Positions 1-9,493 are shown, counted from the first letter of the stretch. The stretch: DNA of 64,000 bases from JAZSNL01 sp045536365 (GCA_045536365.1 JAZSNL010000022.1:124001-188000), one strand, 5' to 3'. A program made the numbers and translations. Notes: a model not told the origin generated them from the letters alone.

Positions 1-223
1 CAAGTCCATCAGATAGAGTTAATTCATATTTACTAGAATCATAATTTTTCAAATTAGCTTTTGCTGAAGATAAAGGACCTTCTTTATTATCAATTAATTG
101 AACAAATTTTATTCCTTTTTCTATACACGCAATACCTAAATAACCATGATCACAACCTATATCAGCAACAATATCATCATTTTCAATATAATCTAATACG
201 ACCTTTAATCTTTTTGATAACAT
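1..223 (-). CDS. trmK: tRNA (adenine22-N1)-methyltransferase TrmK, N-terminal part
   Basis: The reverse strand is open from an ATG at 223 to the window edge, giving the first 74 residues; the 3' part lies outside. The sequence begins MLSKRLKVVLDYIE and then shows the SAM-binding motif VADIGCDHGYLGI, which is the Rossmann glycine loop typical of TrmK (the family methylates N1 of A22 in tRNA). A ribosome binding site AGGAGA sits 7 bases before the ATG. It follows rpoD by 37 bases, as in many Firmicutes where trmK lies just behind the sigma-A gene. A hairpin lies in the gap, so read-through from the glyS-dnaG-rpoD operon may be partial. Identity is good but based on the N-terminus only. Confidence 0.85.
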   Translation of the reverse strand, partial: MLSKRLKVVLDYIENDDIVADIGCDHGYLGIACIEKGIKFVQLIDNKEGPLSSAKANLKNYDSSKYELTLSDGL

Positions 224-235
224 AAATATCTCCTA

Positions 236-260
236 AAAAAGCCTGTTAAACAGGCCTTTT
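236..260 (-). terminator. Hairpin between rpoD and trmK
   Basis: Read on the minus strand, a GCCTG/CAGGC stem with a 5-base loop is flanked by A and T runs directly after the rpoD stop. The T run ends at the trmK ribosome binding site, so this looks like an intrinsic terminator or attenuator that lowers trmK expression relative to rpoD. Confidence 0.7.
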
Positions 261-1529
261 TTAATTTTTAACACGATGTTGTTGTAATCTCTTTAAACGA
301 GAAGGATGACGTAATCTTCTCAAAGCCTTCGCTTCAATTTGTCTAATACGTTCACGAGTTACCCCAAATTCACGTCCAACTTCTTCTAAAGTACGTGGGC
401 GATTATCATCAAGTCCATAACGTAAACGAATAACTTTTTCTTCTCTTGGAGTAAGAGTTTGTAAAACTGCATCAATTTCTTCTTTATAAATTTGACTTTG
501 TGTATATTCCATTGGATTTAACACTTCAGTATCTGGAATAAAATCACCTAGGCTAGAATCATCTTCTTCACCAACAGTTGAGTCAAATGAAATAGGTTCT
601 TGTGCAATTCTTTGAATTTGTTGAACTTTCTCAACAGAAATCTTCATTTCTTCTGCGATTTCCTCAGGAGTAGGTTCACGACGTTTTTCTTGAGTTAATC
701 TTCTTGTAGTTCTAACAAGTTTATTAATAGTTTCAACCATATGAACTGGAATTCTAATTGTTCTACCTTGGTCAGCGATTGCTCTAGTGATAGATTGACG
801 AATCCACCATGTTGCATATGTTGAGAATTTGAAACCTTTATGTGGGTCAAACTTATAAACTGCTTTCATTAAACCCATATTACCTTCTTGAATTAAATCA
901 AGGAAAGGTAAACCTCTACCTAAATAACGTTTTGCAATAGAAACAACTAATCTTAAGTTAGATTCAATTAAAATAGTTCTTGCAACTTCGCCTCTTGCAA
1001 TCTTTTCTTCTAATTCAGCAAGTTCATCATCAGGAATTTCACGGCCTAATTTACGATAATTATCAATCTTTTCTTGGCACATGATTCCTTCTTGTAAAGT
1101 TCTTGCATATTCAGATTCTTGAGTAACAGTTAATAATTCAACTTGACCAATATCTCTAAAATACATCTTTACAGGATCATCAGCTTGATAATTTCCACCA
1201 ACAAATTCTTCAAAGTCAGAAACTTTAATTTCACTTTCAACTGCTGATGTTAATTCTTCTAATTCATCATCAGATTCAACATCATCTAAGAAAGCTTCAA
1301 AATCATCATCAGTTTCTTCAATTAAAAGTTCTTCTTCGGTAGGAACTTCATCACTATCTCTTGTAATTTCAATATTTTCATTTTCTAAATATTCGACAAT
1401 ATCATCTAACAATTCTTCAGAAGGATCATGGAATACCTCAATAATTTTACTTAAAGGTACATATTGTTTTTTTCTTGCATATTCTCTTAATACTTCTAAT
1501 TCCTCTTTGTATAATACATCATCTAACAT
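261..1529 (-). CDS. rpoD: Primary RNA polymerase sigma factor (sigma-A / RpoD)
   Basis: This 422-residue protein is the housekeeping sigma factor. The N-terminal ~55 residues resemble region 1.1, followed by a very acidic stretch (about 60-105). Region 1.2 starts at [14 protein letters not shown]. Region 2 contains [12 protein letters not shown], the [19 protein letters not shown] core-binding helix and [15 protein letters not shown] for -10 recognition and melting. Region 3 follows, and region 4.2 holds [19 protein letters not shown] for -35 recognition. Length is close to that of other low-GC Firmicute RpoD proteins. The start is 2 bases from the dnaG stop, so the two are almost certainly co-transcribed (glyS-dnaG-rpoD order). 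No unusual residues were seen in the DNA-binding helices. Confidence 0.97.
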   Translation of the reverse strand: MLDDVLYKEELEVLREYARKKQYVPLSKIIEVFHDPSEELLDDIVEYLENENIEITRDSDEVPTEEELLIEETDDDFEAFLDDVESDDELEELTSAVESEIKVSDFEEFVGGNYQADDPVKMYFRDIGQVELLTVTQESEYARTLQEGIMCQEKIDNYRKLGREIPDDELAELEEKIARGEVARTILIESNLRLVVSIAKRYLGRGLPFLDLIQEGNMGLMKAVYKFDPHKGFKFSTYATWWIRQSITRAIADQGRTIRIPVHMVETINKLVRTTRRLTQEKRREPTPEEIAEEMKISVEKVQQIQRIAQEPISFDSTVGEEDDSSLGDFIPDTEVLNPMEYTQSQIYKEEIDAVLQTLTPREEKVIRLRYGLDDNRPRTLEEVGREFGVTRERIRQIEAKALRRLRHPSRLKRLQQHRVKN

Positions 1530-1531
1530 TT

Positions 1532-3334
1532 TTATTCCTCCCTTTTTATTGTTTTTTTCTCAGATACTAGAGATTGATAATCATCAATATCCTTATCATC
1601 TTTACTCTCTTTTGCAATTCTTTTTGCTTGAGAAATAGATAATTTAGCAAGATATTTCTCATAAGTATCTAAAACTTCATTAAACAATGAAGCATCACCA
1701 TTGTAATACTCTTTCTTCTGAACAATTTCTTTACCTAATTCATGAATCTTTTCATCATCTTTAATAGCCTCTAAAAATTTCTCTACACTTATTGAACTTA
1801 ATTCTTCACTATGATAAATATCACCTATAATTACATAGACTGAATAAAGATCGATAAAAGCAGAATCCGGTAACATATTGTATCCACAAGACTCGACAGT
1901 CTCAAAGCATCCCCTCTCAGCAATACAATAGCGTAAAATAATTTTATAAGCTGTAATAGCCTTTGCGCTGGTTCTTTTTTTAATAACCTTTTGTTCTTTT
2001 TGAACAACTGGTTTATAATTATTTTCTTGTTTTGGAATATAATTAGTTCTTGAAACCAACTGATAATCTTTTAAGACACTTTCTTCATCAAGATTAAAAT
2101 CCTTTGAAATTTGTTTAATAAAATAAGCAACAATAGTCTCTGAATTAGACTCTTTAATCATTTCAAAGATTTCTTTTTTAAAGTTTTCAACACTAATTAC
2201 ATCTGTTTTATTAACTTTGCTATAAGCATTTTGATATAAAACAGAATACACATCAACTGCCTTAGTACTCAAATAAGTTACTAACTTCTCTTCACCATAT
2301 TTTTTCAAATACTCATCAGGATCTAATCCGTCAGGTAAAATAACCGCTGAAGGAGTAACATTAGCAGTTCTAAACATACTAGCAGCACGTTTTGTTGCGG
2401 TAACACCAGCTCTATCACCGTCAAAACATAAAGTAATATTTTTAGTAAGACCAAGTAATTGTCTTAAATGTTCTTTTGTAAGCGCAGTTCCCATTGTAGC
2501 AACCGCATTATGAATTCCCGCTCTTTCAACTGCAAATACATCCATAAAACCTTCTAAAATATAAACTCTATTAGCCTTACGAATATGATTAGATGCATTA
2601 TATAAATTATACAACACATCAGACTTATGAAAAATCGGAGTTTCAATTGAATTAATATATTTAGCTTGATTAGATTCAGTATACAATCTTCCACTGAAAG
2701 CTACAATACGTCCATATTGATCAGCTATTGGAAACATAATACGATTTCTAAACAAATCATACACCTCATTAGAATTTCTTTCACTTACCGCAACCAACCC
2801 TAATTCAATTTGATCTAATTCAGAAATATTTTTCGAATTTAAAGCTAAATGTAAATAATTATTAGCTGTAGGAGCAAGCCCTAATTTAAATTTATCAATT
2901 AAAGTATCATTAATTCCTCTTTTATGAAGATATTCAACCGCAACCATTCCTTCCTCACTATTTCTTAAATAGAAATGATAGAAATCAGTTGCCTCTCTCA
3001 TTACCTTGTATAATCTTTCATTTTTAACATCTTCAGGTCTTAAGTTTTGACTAACCTCAATACCAATTCTCTTTCCTAGTTTAACACACGCAGCATCTTC
3101 ACTGATATTTTCAAACCTAGACACAAAATTAATGACAGTACCTTTTGCTCCACAACTAAAGCAGTTAAACACTTTCTTTTCACTACTCACTGACATTGAA
3201 GGATCATGGTCAGCATGGAATGGACAAATTCCTTTATAACTATTTCCTTTTTTTTGAAGAGTAATATATTCACTAATCACTTCAACAATATCAGTATTAT
3301 CAATAATTTTTTGTTTAATTTGATAAGATATCAT
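1532..3334 (-). CDS. dnaG: DNA primase
   Basis: This 600-residue protein synthesises RNA primers at the replication fork. The N-terminal CHC2 zinc domain is visible as [13 protein letters not shown] followed by [10 protein letters not shown]. The catalytic TOPRIM part is recognised by the [14 protein letters not shown] segment, [16 protein letters not shown] with its conserved Glu, and [11 protein letters not shown] with the DxD-type metal site. The C-terminal ~170 residues are poorly conserved, as expected for the helicase-binding domain. It lies 11 bases after glyS and 2 bases before rpoD in one operon, the classical macromolecular-synthesis arrangement. Confidence 0.97.
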   Translation of the reverse strand: MISYQIKQKIIDNTDIVEVISEYITLQKKGNSYKGICPFHADHDPSMSVSSEKKVFNCFSCGAKGTVINFVSRFENISEDAACVKLGKRIGIEVSQNLRPEDVKNERLYKVMREATDFYHFYLRNSEEGMVAVEYLHKRGINDTLIDKFKLGLAPTANNYLHLALNSKNISELDQIELGLVAVSERNSNEVYDLFRNRIMFPIADQYGRIVAFSGRLYTESNQAKYINSIETPIFHKSDVLYNLYNASNHIRKANRVYILEGFMDVFAVERAGIHNAVATMGTALTKEHLRQLLGLTKNITLCFDGDRAGVTATKRAASMFRTANVTPSAVILPDGLDPDEYLKKYGEEKLVTYLSTKAVDVYSVLYQNAYSKVNKTDVISVENFKKEIFEMIKESNSETIVAYFIKQISKDFNLDEESVLKDYQLVSRTNYIPKQENNYKPVVQKEQKVIKKRTSAKAITAYKIILRYCIAERGCFETVESCGYNMLPDSAFIDLYSVYVIIGDIYHSEELSSISVEKFLEAIKDDEKIHELGKEIVQKKEYYNGDASLFNEVLDTYEKYLAKLSISQAKRIAKESKDDKDIDDYQSLVSEKKTIKREE

Positions 3335-3345
3335 TAGCTCTCCAT

Positions 3346-4716
3346 TTATTTAATTCTTTTATTTACGTATTCTACTAAATCTTCAATTTTAATTCTTTCT
3401 TGTTCCATTGAATCACGTTCACGAATAGTAACACAACCATCTTCTAATGTATCAAAATCCACAGTAACACAGAAAGGTGTACCAATTGCATCTTGACGAC
3501 GATATCTCTTACCAATCTTACCACTTGTATCAAATTCACAAGTAAATTCTTTAACTAATTCTTGATAAACTTCCATAGCTTTAGAATTAAGTTTATTAAC
3601 TAAAGGTAAAACCGCTACCTTCACAGGTGCAACACTAGGTTTTAAACGTAAAACCTCTCTTACATCACCATCACCTAATTCTTCTTCATCATATGCACTA
3701 GTTAATACCGCAAGCAATAATCTTTCAACACCTAAACTAGGTTCAATAACATAAGGGATATACTTTTCATTAGTTTCAGGATCTAAATACTCTAAACTAA
3801 CACCTGAATGTTGTTGATGAACAGATAAATCATAATCAGTTCTATCAGCTACACCCCATAATTCTCCCCATCCAAAGAAAAATTTGAATTCAAAATCAGT
3901 AGTAGCTTTAGAATAGAAACATAATTCTTCAGGAGAATGATCTCTTAATCTAATCATATCTTCTTTGATTCCTAAATTCTTTAAGAATTCAAAACAGAAA
4001 TTTCTCCAATATTCAAACCATTCTAAATCAGTTCCTGGTTTACAGAAAAATTCTAATTCCATTTGTTCAAATTCACGAGTTCTAAAAATGAAATTTCCTG
4101 GAGTAATTTCATTACGGAAACTCTTACCAATTTGACCAATACCAAAAGGAACTTTCTTTCTTGTAGTTCTTTGAACATTTTTAAAGTTTACAAAAATACC
4201 TTGTGCAGTTTCAGGTCTTAAATAAACAACACTCTTACTTTCTTCAACTACACCTTGATGAGTTTCAAACATAAGATTAAACTTTCTAATTTCAGTCCAA
4301 TCAGACTTTCCGCATAAAGGACATTTAACTTGATTTTCAACTAAGAATTTATTTAATCTTTCAGGTTCCCAACCATCACCAGTTTCTTTACCTTCAGTAA
4401 AATCTTCAATTAATTTATCAGCACGATGTCTAGATTTACAAGATTTACAATCCACAAGCGGATCACTAAATCCACCTACGTGACCACTTGCAACCCAAGT
4501 TTTAGGATTCATTAAGATTGCCGCATCTAATCCAACGTTATAAGGATTTTGTTGAACAAAAGCCTTCCACCATTCACGCTTTAAATTATTTTTTAACTCT
4601 ACTCCTAATGGTCCATAATCCCATGCATTTGCAAGTCCACCATAAATTTCACTACCTTGATAAACGAAACCATTTTGTTTAAGATAATTTACAAATTTTT
4701 CCATGTTCATATTCAT
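3346..4716 (-). CDS. glyS: Glycyl-tRNA synthetase, single-chain dimeric type
   Basis: This is a class II synthetase of the alpha2 type (about 455 residues), not the tetrameric GlyQ/GlyS pair. Signatures include [18 protein letters not shown] near the N-terminus, the zinc-type cysteines [12 protein letters not shown] and CPLCGKSDW, motif 2 ([16 protein letters not shown]) and motif 3 ([16 protein letters not shown]), followed by an anticodon-binding domain. I chose the ATG at 4716 because AAGGTG lies 6 bases upstream. A GTG at 4725 is in frame, but it overlaps that ribosome binding site. The 45-base leader is too short for a T-box, so glycine-responsive control is not evident here. It heads the operon with dnaG, rpoD and trmK. 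Confidence 0.95.
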   Translation of the reverse strand: MNMNMEKFVNYLKQNGFVYQGSEIYGGLANAWDYGPLGVELKNNLKREWWKAFVQQNPYNVGLDAAILMNPKTWVASGHVGGFSDPLVDCKSCKSRHRADKLIEDFTEGKETGDGWEPERLNKFLVENQVKCPLCGKSDWTEIRKFNLMFETHQGVVEESKSVVYLRPETAQGIFVNFKNVQRTTRKKVPFGIGQIGKSFRNEITPGNFIFRTREFEQMELEFFCKPGTDLEWFEYWRNFCFEFLKNLGIKEDMIRLRDHSPEELCFYSKATTDFEFKFFFGWGELWGVADRTDYDLSVHQQHSGVSLEYLDPETNEKYIPYVIEPSLGVERLLLAVLTSAYDEEELGDGDVREVLRLKPSVAPVKVAVLPLVNKLNSKAMEVYQELVKEFTCEFDTSGKIGKRYRRQDAIGTPFCVTVDFDTLEDGCVTIRERDSMEQERIKIEDLVEYVNKRIK

Positions 4717-4776
4717 ATTTTGCACCTTTTTTACCTTTCAAAATTATAAATCGATTATAACCCATTTTAACAACTT

Positions 4777-4805
4777 ATTATATCATAAGAAAAGCATACT
4801 GTCAA
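4777..4805 (-). promoter_or_regulatory. Consensus sigma-A promoter of glyS-dnaG-rpoD-trmK
   Basis: On the minus strand TTGACA (4805-4800) and TATAAT (4782-4777) are both perfect consensus and are separated by exactly 17 bases. The predicted start site is about 45 bases upstream of glyS. A promoter this strong suits an operon for translation, primase and the main sigma factor. Confidence 0.9.
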
Positions 4806-4830
4806 TAGCTTTTTTAAATTTTCGTAAAAA

Positions 4831-4860
4831 AATAAACAATTTTTTAAAAAATTGTTTATT
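4831..4860 (-). terminator. Terminator after yqfD
   Basis: A perfect 15+15 base inverted repeat (AATAAACAATTTTTT and its complement) covers the last codons and stop of yqfD. It is followed on the minus strand by a T-rich stretch. It isolates yqfD from the glyS promoter just downstream. Confidence 0.7.
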
Positions 4861-5992
4861 TTTCTTCTATACTTTCAAATTTTACGATATTTATAACTTT
4901 TTTTACACAAAAAAGATACCTATATTCACCATTAATATACTCCGATTTTATTAAATCTATACTTAATAACTTTTCCTCTTCATACTTTTTGCGACTTATA
5001 AATCTTCTTTCAATTTCACTCACCGCATAGGAAAAACTCGTTTGATTAGAATGTTCAATAACTATATCTTCTTTTTCATATTGATATACACGATAAAACA
5101 TTAAAATAGAAAATAAATCAAACAAACATTTCTCTTTATTTTCATATTTATTATAATAAACCTTATTTTTTCCTAAAAGCTTATTATTAATTTCTAATAA
5201 ATAAAATTTTTTCACATTTCCATTTAAAACATTAATGCTGTTTACCTTTTTTACAACGACTTCTTCATACTCAATAACTTTACCAAATACCGCTCCGCTA
5301 GGATGAATATAATTATTTAATTCATTATTATTTAAATGATGTTTTAAATTACCTGTTATTAAAACATCACCTTTTCTAACAACTTGACTAGGGACAACTA
5401 AACTAACACCTTTTTTTAACTTAAGCCCCACAACATAAGCATTATATAAAGATATCAAATTACCTCTTTCATCATTTTCTTCTTCTACTTTGTCATAATT
5501 TGGTAATAATTTAATAACAATAATTAATTTTCCTGTTTTTCTAACTAGACCAATATATGAATAATTATAAAACTTTCTCTGAATTTTATTATTCAATTCA
5601 TTTAAAGAATCATTTAAAACATAAACATTACCTATTTTATTCAAATTATTTTTTACTTCATTATAAACAGATTCACTATAAGTAAGTTCATCTTCAAATA
5701 CTATTTCTCTTATATAATAATTAGAAGCAAATAATAATAAAAATATTATAACTATACTAAAAATAATTAAAAAATGACTTTTGAAAATTTTATTAAAAAA
5801 ACTCATATAACGATTAATTCCTTCTTCATATAAATCATTAGTTACAAATACAACTTCTTCATCTTCTAATTTAACATTTTCAACATTTCTAACTTTATTT
5901 TTAATAAAATCTTCTTTTTTTAATCTTACCAAATATTTTTTATTCAACCTTAATTGTTTTAATCGTTCCCATAATTTCAATCTTATCATCAT
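4856..5992 (-). CDS. yqfD: Sporulation protein YqfD
   Basis: This membrane protein of the YqfD family is tied to the sigma-E stage of endospore formation in Bacillus; its exact role is not settled. A transmembrane segment at about residues 72-92 is followed by a long extracytoplasmic region. The stretch YNAYVVGLKLKKGVSLVV then VRKGDVLITG is the family signature. The longest frame (378 residues) overlaps yqfC by 53 bases. An in-frame TTG at 5932, after an AAGG, would remove 20 residues, so the start is uncertain. It follows yqfC on the same transcript, as in Bacillus, from a sigma-E-like promoter. Confidence 0.85.
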   Translation of the reverse strand: MMIRLKLWERLKQLRLNKKYLVRLKKEDFIKNKVRNVENVKLEDEEVVFVTNDLYEEGINRYMSFFNKIFKSHFLIIFSIVIIFLLLFASNYYIREIVFEDELTYSESVYNEVKNNLNKIGNVYVLNDSLNELNNKIQRKFYNYSYIGLVRKTGKLIIVIKLLPNYDKVEEENDERGNLISLYNAYVVGLKLKKGVSLVVPSQVVRKGDVLITGNLKHHLNNNELNNYIHPSGAVFGKVIEYEEVVVKKVNSINVLNGNVKKFYLLEINNKLLGKNKVYYNKYENKEKCLFDLFSILMFYRVYQYEKEDIVIEHSNQTSFSYAVSEIERRFISRKKYEEEKLLSIDLIKSEYINGEYRYLFCVKKVINIVKFESIEEK

Positions 5993-6143
5993 CCATTATT
6001 AATATTTTAAGATTTGATCCATAAACAATTAAATTATCAATTAATATTTTTTCTTTATCAATATCAACTAATTCTAAATATTGATAAATTAAAAGACGAT
6101 TATTTCCTATTAATTTCAAATAATTTTTATATTTATTTTTCAT
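5940..6143 (-). CDS. yqfC: Sporulation protein YqfC (YabP/YqfC family)
   Basis: This 67-residue protein matches the YabP/YqfC family, small proteins produced in the mother cell during sporulation. The pattern YLELVDIDKEKILIDNLIVYG then IMDDDKIEIMGTIKTIKVE is the repeated beta-strand arrangement of the family. Length is shorter than the usual ~90 residues. It is paired with yqfD, which confirms the assignment, and is preceded by a sigma-E-like promoter at 6159-6188. A weak ribosome binding site (GGTGA) precedes the ATG. Confidence 0.85.
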   Translation of the reverse strand: MKNKYKNYLKLIGNNRLLIYQYLELVDIDKEKILIDNLIVYGSNLKILIMDDDKIEIMGTIKTIKVE

Positions 6144-6158
6144 CTAATTCACCAAAAT

Positions 6159-6188
6159 ATTATATGAAATTAAATAAAAAAATATGAT
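6159..6188 (-). promoter_or_regulatory. Sigma-E-type sporulation promoter of yqfC-yqfD
   Basis: On the minus strand ATCATATT (6188-6181) is followed after 14 bases by CATATAAT (6166-6159). This fits the Bacillus sigma-E consensus (GTCATATT, 14 bases, CATACAAT). It lies in the short gap between the rpsU terminator and yqfC, whose Bacillus homologue is sigma-E dependent. Confidence 0.65.
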
Positions 6189-6190
6189 AA

Positions 6191-6219
6191 AAATAAAAAC
6201 CGATGATTACTCATCGGTT
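6191..6219 (-). terminator. Terminator after rpsU
   Basis: Minus-strand stem AACCGATGA/TCATCGGTT with a 4-base loop, followed by TTTTATTT, just downstream of the rpsU stop. It is a standard intrinsic terminator. Confidence 0.85.
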
Positions 6220-6231
6220 AATGTTCGAAGA

Positions 6232-6411
6232 TTAGTGGCGGTTACCTGCTTTACGTGCAGCACGTCTTTTTTCCTTACGAATATCGCTTGGTTTCATATA
6301 GTGTTGACGTTTGCGGGCTTCCATAAGGGTACCCGATCTAGATACATCACGTTTAAATCTTCTTAAAGCATCATCTAGTGTGTCGTTTTCTTTAACGATA
6401 GTTTTTGGCAT
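6232..6411 (-). CDS. rpsU: 30S ribosomal protein S21
   Basis: This 59-residue basic protein begins [19 protein letters not shown] and ends [17 protein letters not shown] ([13 protein letters not shown]), with [16 protein letters not shown] between, all hallmarks of S21. S21 binds the 30S platform near the 3' end of 16S rRNA and influences initiation. A strong ribosome binding site, GGAGGGACC, lies 8-14 bases upstream of the ATG. It has its own promoter and terminator, so it is monocistronic. A longer open frame on the opposite strand here is a shadow. Confidence 0.97.
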   Translation of the reverse strand: MPKTIVKENDTLDDALRRFKRDVSRSGTLMEARKRQHYMKPSDIRKEKRRAARKAGNRH

Positions 6412-6450
6412 TTCTCTGGTCCCTCCTTCCGCACCATAAATTACTCCATA

Positions 6451-6479
6451 AGTATACTATAAAAATAAGAAATTGTAAA
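6451..6479 (-). promoter_or_regulatory. Sigma-A promoter of rpsU
   Basis: TTTACA (6479-6474) and TATACT (6456-6451) on the minus strand, spacer 17 bases, about 40 bases upstream of the rpsU start. Confidence 0.75.
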
Positions 6480-6505
6480 ACAAAATAGTAAAATATTTTA
6501 CATTT

Positions 6506-7087
6506 TTACGCTTTCTTTAGCTTATTTAATAAATTTTTTATCGCATTATATCGATGACTAATTGAATTTTTCTCCTCTTTTGTCATTTGTCCAAAACTTT
6601 TTTTCAAACTAGGAACATAAAAAATAGCATCATATCCAAATCCACCATTTCCCATTCTTTCATTTAAAATTTCTCCATGACAATATCCATCAGAAAAAAC
6701 CAATTCTTTTCCATCAAAATAAACCATTGTAGTTTGAAAATAAGCACTTCTATTTTCAATATCTTTCATTTCCAATAATACCTTATCAATATTAGCTTCA
6801 AAATCATGATCACCTGAATATCTTGCTGAAAAAACACCAGGTCTTCCATCTAAAGCCTCAATTACAAGCCCAGTATCATCACAAATAACCGGCATCTTGT
6901 AAATATCATAATAATATTTAGCCTTTATCAAGGCATTGTCATAAAAAGTTAATCCATCTTCAACTGGTTCTTCTACATCAAACAATTCATTTAATGTAAT
7001 TAGTTCTAAATCATTAAATTCACTTTCAAAAATTTCTTTAAATTCTCTTAATTTACCTATATTTTTTGTACCTAATAATAATTTCAT
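6506..7087 (-). CDS. rdgB: XTP/dITP diphosphatase (RdgB/HAM1 family)
   Basis: This 193-residue enzyme hydrolyses non-canonical purine nucleotides (XTP, dITP) to monophosphates and so keeps them out of DNA and RNA. The start MKLLLGTKNIGKLREF carries the family's (S/T)xNxxK substrate loop. PVICDDTGLVIEALDGRPGV with its metal-binding Asp and FSARYSG are conserved, and GNGGFGYDAIFY and SHRYNAIKNL close the active site. It lies downstream of gerM in the same direction. In Bacillus the order is gerM-rph-rdgB, so rph appears to have been lost. A terminator separates it from gerM. Confidence 0.95.
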   Translation of the reverse strand: MKLLLGTKNIGKLREFKEIFESEFNDLELITLNELFDVEEPVEDGLTFYDNALIKAKYYYDIYKMPVICDDTGLVIEALDGRPGVFSARYSGDHDFEANIDKVLLEMKDIENRSAYFQTTMVYFDGKELVFSDGYCHGEILNERMGNGGFGYDAIFYVPSLKKSFGQMTKEEKNSISHRYNAIKNLLNKLKKA

Positions 7088-7120
7088 ATAATCACCTAAC
7101 TAATTATATCAAAAAAAGAA

Positions 7121-7147
7121 AAAAATGACTAATAATTAGTCATTTTT
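7121..7147 (-). terminator. Terminator after gerM
   Basis: Inverted repeat AAAAATGACTAAT/ATTAGTCATTTTT with a single central base, followed on the minus strand by a T-rich run. It ends at the gerM stop and separates gerM from rdgB. Confidence 0.75.
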
Positions 7148-7998
7148 TAAGTTTGATCAACACTTTCTGTTTGATATAATACACTTTCAGTACCATTAAT
7201 TACAATATTATTAACTCCAAAATTATACTTTAAACTCTCAACAATCGAATTTAATTCTATTTCTGTTAACATTTCAACGAATCCTAAATTTACCACAACA
7301 TTTTCATTTTCCATCTTATAATCATATTTTTCATTACTAGTGACACCAACTTCTAATACCTTTTCTACAATATAACTACATTCATCACTAGAAGAATGAA
7401 AATAAGTAACTGGCATAACATAGTCATTATAATAATGAATAACAGTTGTTACAACACTATCATAAACAAACATATTTTCAAACTCATAATTCACACCAAT
7501 TTCTTTATTAATACGATTAAAACTATAATCATTAAGTTTATTTATAATATTATCATTAACAACTACTACAATTTCTTTAATTTCTTCACCTTCACAAAAA
7601 GTCCACGCAAGACTCGCAATCGCAAATTTACCATTAGAATTCAAGAAATCTTCACTTAAATTAAAAGTTAAAATACTATTATTAATCTGATAATCAATTA
7701 AAGAAGCTTTATTATCAATAGGCGAAGAATATCCAGCAGGTAATAATCCTGCATCTTTAGTTAGCAAATTCCATTTTTGAATAATTTCATCATCTTCTAT
7801 TTTTTCTACTCCAACCTTCAATCCAACAAGTTTTTGTTCTTGATTAATTACATAAACTATTTGATGTTCTTCATAAATAACATCAGTAGGATCTTCTATT
7901 TTATTACCAAATAAATTTTGATAAGTTTCTTTTGGAATAGAAACTAAAACAATCGTTAAAATTATTAAAATTAAAATAACAATAATTTTCTTTTTCAT
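7147..7998 (-). CDS. gerM: GerM-type spore germination/sporulation lipoprotein-like protein
   Basis: This 283-residue protein has an N-terminal membrane anchor (MKKKIIVILILIILTIVL) but no lipobox Cys, followed by two tandem GerM domains. The first is seen in LLPAGYSSPI, ILTFNLSEDFLN and ASLAWTFCEG, and the second in VVVNLGFVEMLTE and the final segment. GerM is needed for proper sporulation and germination in Bacillus and is associated with peptidoglycan at the engulfing membrane. The gerM-rdgB neighbourhood matches Bacillus. The C-terminal repeat is weaker, so domain limits are approximate. Confidence 0.85.
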   Translation of the reverse strand: MKKKIIVILILIILTIVLVSIPKETYQNLFGNKIEDPTDVIYEEHQIVYVINQEQKLVGLKVGVEKIEDDEIIQKWNLLTKDAGLLPAGYSSPIDNKASLIDYQINNSILTFNLSEDFLNSNGKFAIASLAWTFCEGEEIKEIVVVVNDNIINKLNDYSFNRINKEIGVNYEFENMFVYDSVVTTVIHYYNDYVMPVTYFHSSSDECSYIVEKVLEVGVTSNEKYDYKMENENVVVNLGFVEMLTEIELNSIVESLKYNFGVNNIVINGTESVLYQTESVDQT

Positions 7999-8014
7999 AT
8001 CACACCTCTACTAA

Positions 8015-8044
8015 AATATATTCAATCAAATATTCAAATATGCT
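8015..8044 (-). promoter_or_regulatory. Possible sigma-E promoter of gerM
   Basis: AGCATATT, 14 bases, AATATATT on the minus strand, about 20-45 bases before gerM. The -35 is good and the -10 is a poor match to CATACAAT; the 14-base spacer is the same as for yqfC and spoIVA. Confidence 0.35.
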
Positions 8045-8103
8045 TTTTTAATGATATTTATTATAAAATTTAGTATAATATTATAAAAACAAGGAGGTAC
8101 AAT

Positions 8104-9102
8104 ATGTTAATTACTTCAATAATTATTATCTTAATAACTTTAGGAATCGCTTTTTTAATCGATCACCTATGTAATAAAAACAATATAACTCAACCAACCT
8201 TCCAAAACAAACCTAATCCATTTGATATTGATAAGGATAGATATGAAGAAAACACACAAAATGAATATGAAACAATAAAACAAAATCAAGAAGCAGAAAT
8301 CGAATTTAAGAAAAATCGCACTACTGCAATCATCGGATTTGCTTTTTATTATGCTTTAAATTTTGTATTTTCATTAATATTCCAATTAATATTCCATAAC
8401 GTTGCGTTAAAAGAATTAGGATTAACAAACGAACAACTATCCATTGATCCAGAAGCTTTTAAAACTTATGAAATAGTAATGACTGCTTATTTAAATTTTG
8501 TAACAATGGCAGTAATATTCATTGGTTTTATCTTTATATTTAAAAATATCTTAAAGAAAGACTTCATTGAATTTAAATCAACCCCAGGTAAATACTTTGG
8601 ATTATTCGGAATTGGTTTTGTATTAATGTATGTTGCAAACATTATTGTAAGTTTTATCATCATGTTCTTCTTTGGAGACGATATTGTATCATCAAACCAA
8701 AATTTATTAAACGAAGTATTTGAGTTTAACAACACAACAAAAATATTACTTGCAATATTCACAGTAATATTTGCACCAGTGATTGAAGAATTATTGTTTA
8801 GAAAAAGTATTTTCAATTTCTTTAAAAAAAATACATTTGTTCCAATTATTGTTTCAGCTGTAATCTTCGCATTTATCCATGTAAGTGGTCCAATGTTATC
8901 AACATTCTTAGAAATGTTTGGAGGAACTGCAACATTTAAAGATGTATTAATTGAATTTGCTTATATCGGTATCTATTTACCACCTGCTTTTGTTCTTGCA
9001 ATGGTATATTCAGAAGGTAAGAATAATATTTATCCATGTATTTTAATCCATATAGCACAAAACTTACTTTCTGTAATAGGTATGTTTTTACAACAAAATT
9101 AA
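8104..9102 (+). CDS. CPBP family intramembrane glutamic protease (CAAX/ABI type)
   Basis: This 332-residue polytopic membrane protein has an N-terminal membrane helix, a charged segment (about 40-75) and several more hydrophobic helices. The catalytic motif FAPVIEELLFRKSIF (EExxxR) is followed by AVIFAFIHVS and CILIHIAQNLL, which supply the two His-containing motifs of the CPBP (Abi/Rce1-like) family. Bacterial members cleave peptides or prenylated-like substrates, and some serve bacteriocin immunity; the substrate here is unknown. It has a strong ribosome binding site, AGGAGGT. It is transcribed alone, away from gerM, and ends at a terminator shared with hup. Confidence 0.88.
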   Translation: MLITSIIIILITLGIAFLIDHLCNKNNITQPTFQNKPNPFDIDKDRYEENTQNEYETIKQNQEAEIEFKKNRTTAIIGFAFYYALNFVFSLIFQLIFHNVALKELGLTNEQLSIDPEAFKTYEIVMTAYLNFVTMAVIFIGFIFIFKNILKKDFIEFKSTPGKYFGLFGIGFVLMYVANIIVSFIIMFFFGDDIVSSNQNLLNEVFEFNNTTKILLAIFTVIFAPVIEELLFRKSIFNFFKKNTFVPIIVSAVIFAFIHVSGPMLSTFLEMFGGTATFKDVLIEFAYIGIYLPPAFVLAMVYSEGKNNIYPCILIHIAQNLLSVIGMFLQQN

Positions 9103-9132
9103 AAAAATAACAGGTTTTACCTGTTATTTTTT
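9102..9132. terminator. Bidirectional terminator between the CPBP protease gene and hup
   Basis: A 14-bp stem AAAAAATAACAGGT/ACCTGTTATTTTTT with a 3-base loop sits between two convergent genes. A and T runs on both sides allow termination in both directions. Confidence 0.9.
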
Positions 9133-9402
9133 ATTTGTAATTTCCTTTAATTTTCTACTTGAACTAAAACGAATTTTATAATTACCTTCAACAAATAATT
9201 TTTCTCCAGTAGATGGATTTAATCCATAATATCCTTCTTGATAATATTTTTCAAAAGTTCCAAATCCGCTTATAACAACTTTTTCTTCTGTTGCAAGACC
9301 TTTTGTAATTTCATCAAATGTTTGATTTACAATGCGTGCAACATCTACATAATTTAAATTATTTTCACTATGAATTTTTTTAATAATTTCACTTTTTGTC
9401 AT
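9124..9402 (-). CDS. hup: DNA-binding protein HU
   Basis: This 92-residue histone-like protein has the HU/IHF fold signature: MTKSEIIKKIHSEN helix, VVISGFGTFEKYYQEGYYGLNPSTGE with the DNA-embracing arm, and IRFSSSRKLKEI. It compacts the nucleoid and binds DNA without sequence specificity. The arm carries unusual tyrosines (EKYYQEGYYG), whereas HU normally has basic residues such as REERKGRN, so DNA affinity may differ. An extended -10 (TGTTATAAT, 9428-9420) is the likely promoter. In Bacillus hbs is also close to spoIVA, which supports orthology. Confidence 0.93.
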   Translation of the reverse strand: MTKSEIIKKIHSENNLNYVDVARIVNQTFDEITKGLATEEKVVISGFGTFEKYYQEGYYGLNPSTGEKLFVEGNYKIRFSSSRKLKEITNKK

Positions 9403-9440
9403 TTTTAATCACCATTTGTATTATAACATAATTTTTAAAA

Positions 9441-9474
9441 AAAGCCTACAAAAATGATAATTTTTGTGGGCTTT
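9441..9474 (-). terminator. Terminator after spoIVA
   Basis: Minus-strand stem AAAGCCCACAAAAAT pairing with ATTTTTGTAGGCTTT (one G-T pair), 4-base loop, followed by a T run. It lies 20 bases after the spoIVA stop. Confidence 0.85.
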
Positions 9475-9493
9475 ACTTATATAATTTTATATT

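Noticed and set aside
4726..4776. T-box or other riboswitch before glyS
   Set aside because: The leader is only about 45 bases and has no T-box core.
4703..4954. Plus-strand frame of 83 codons over the glyS promoter
   Set aside because: Its product is a low-complexity Phe/Ile-rich peptide that arises from AT-rich noncoding DNA; no ribosome binding site.
6184..6366. Plus-strand frame of 60 codons
   Set aside because: It is antisense to rpsU, which has the right motifs, ribosome binding site, promoter and terminator.
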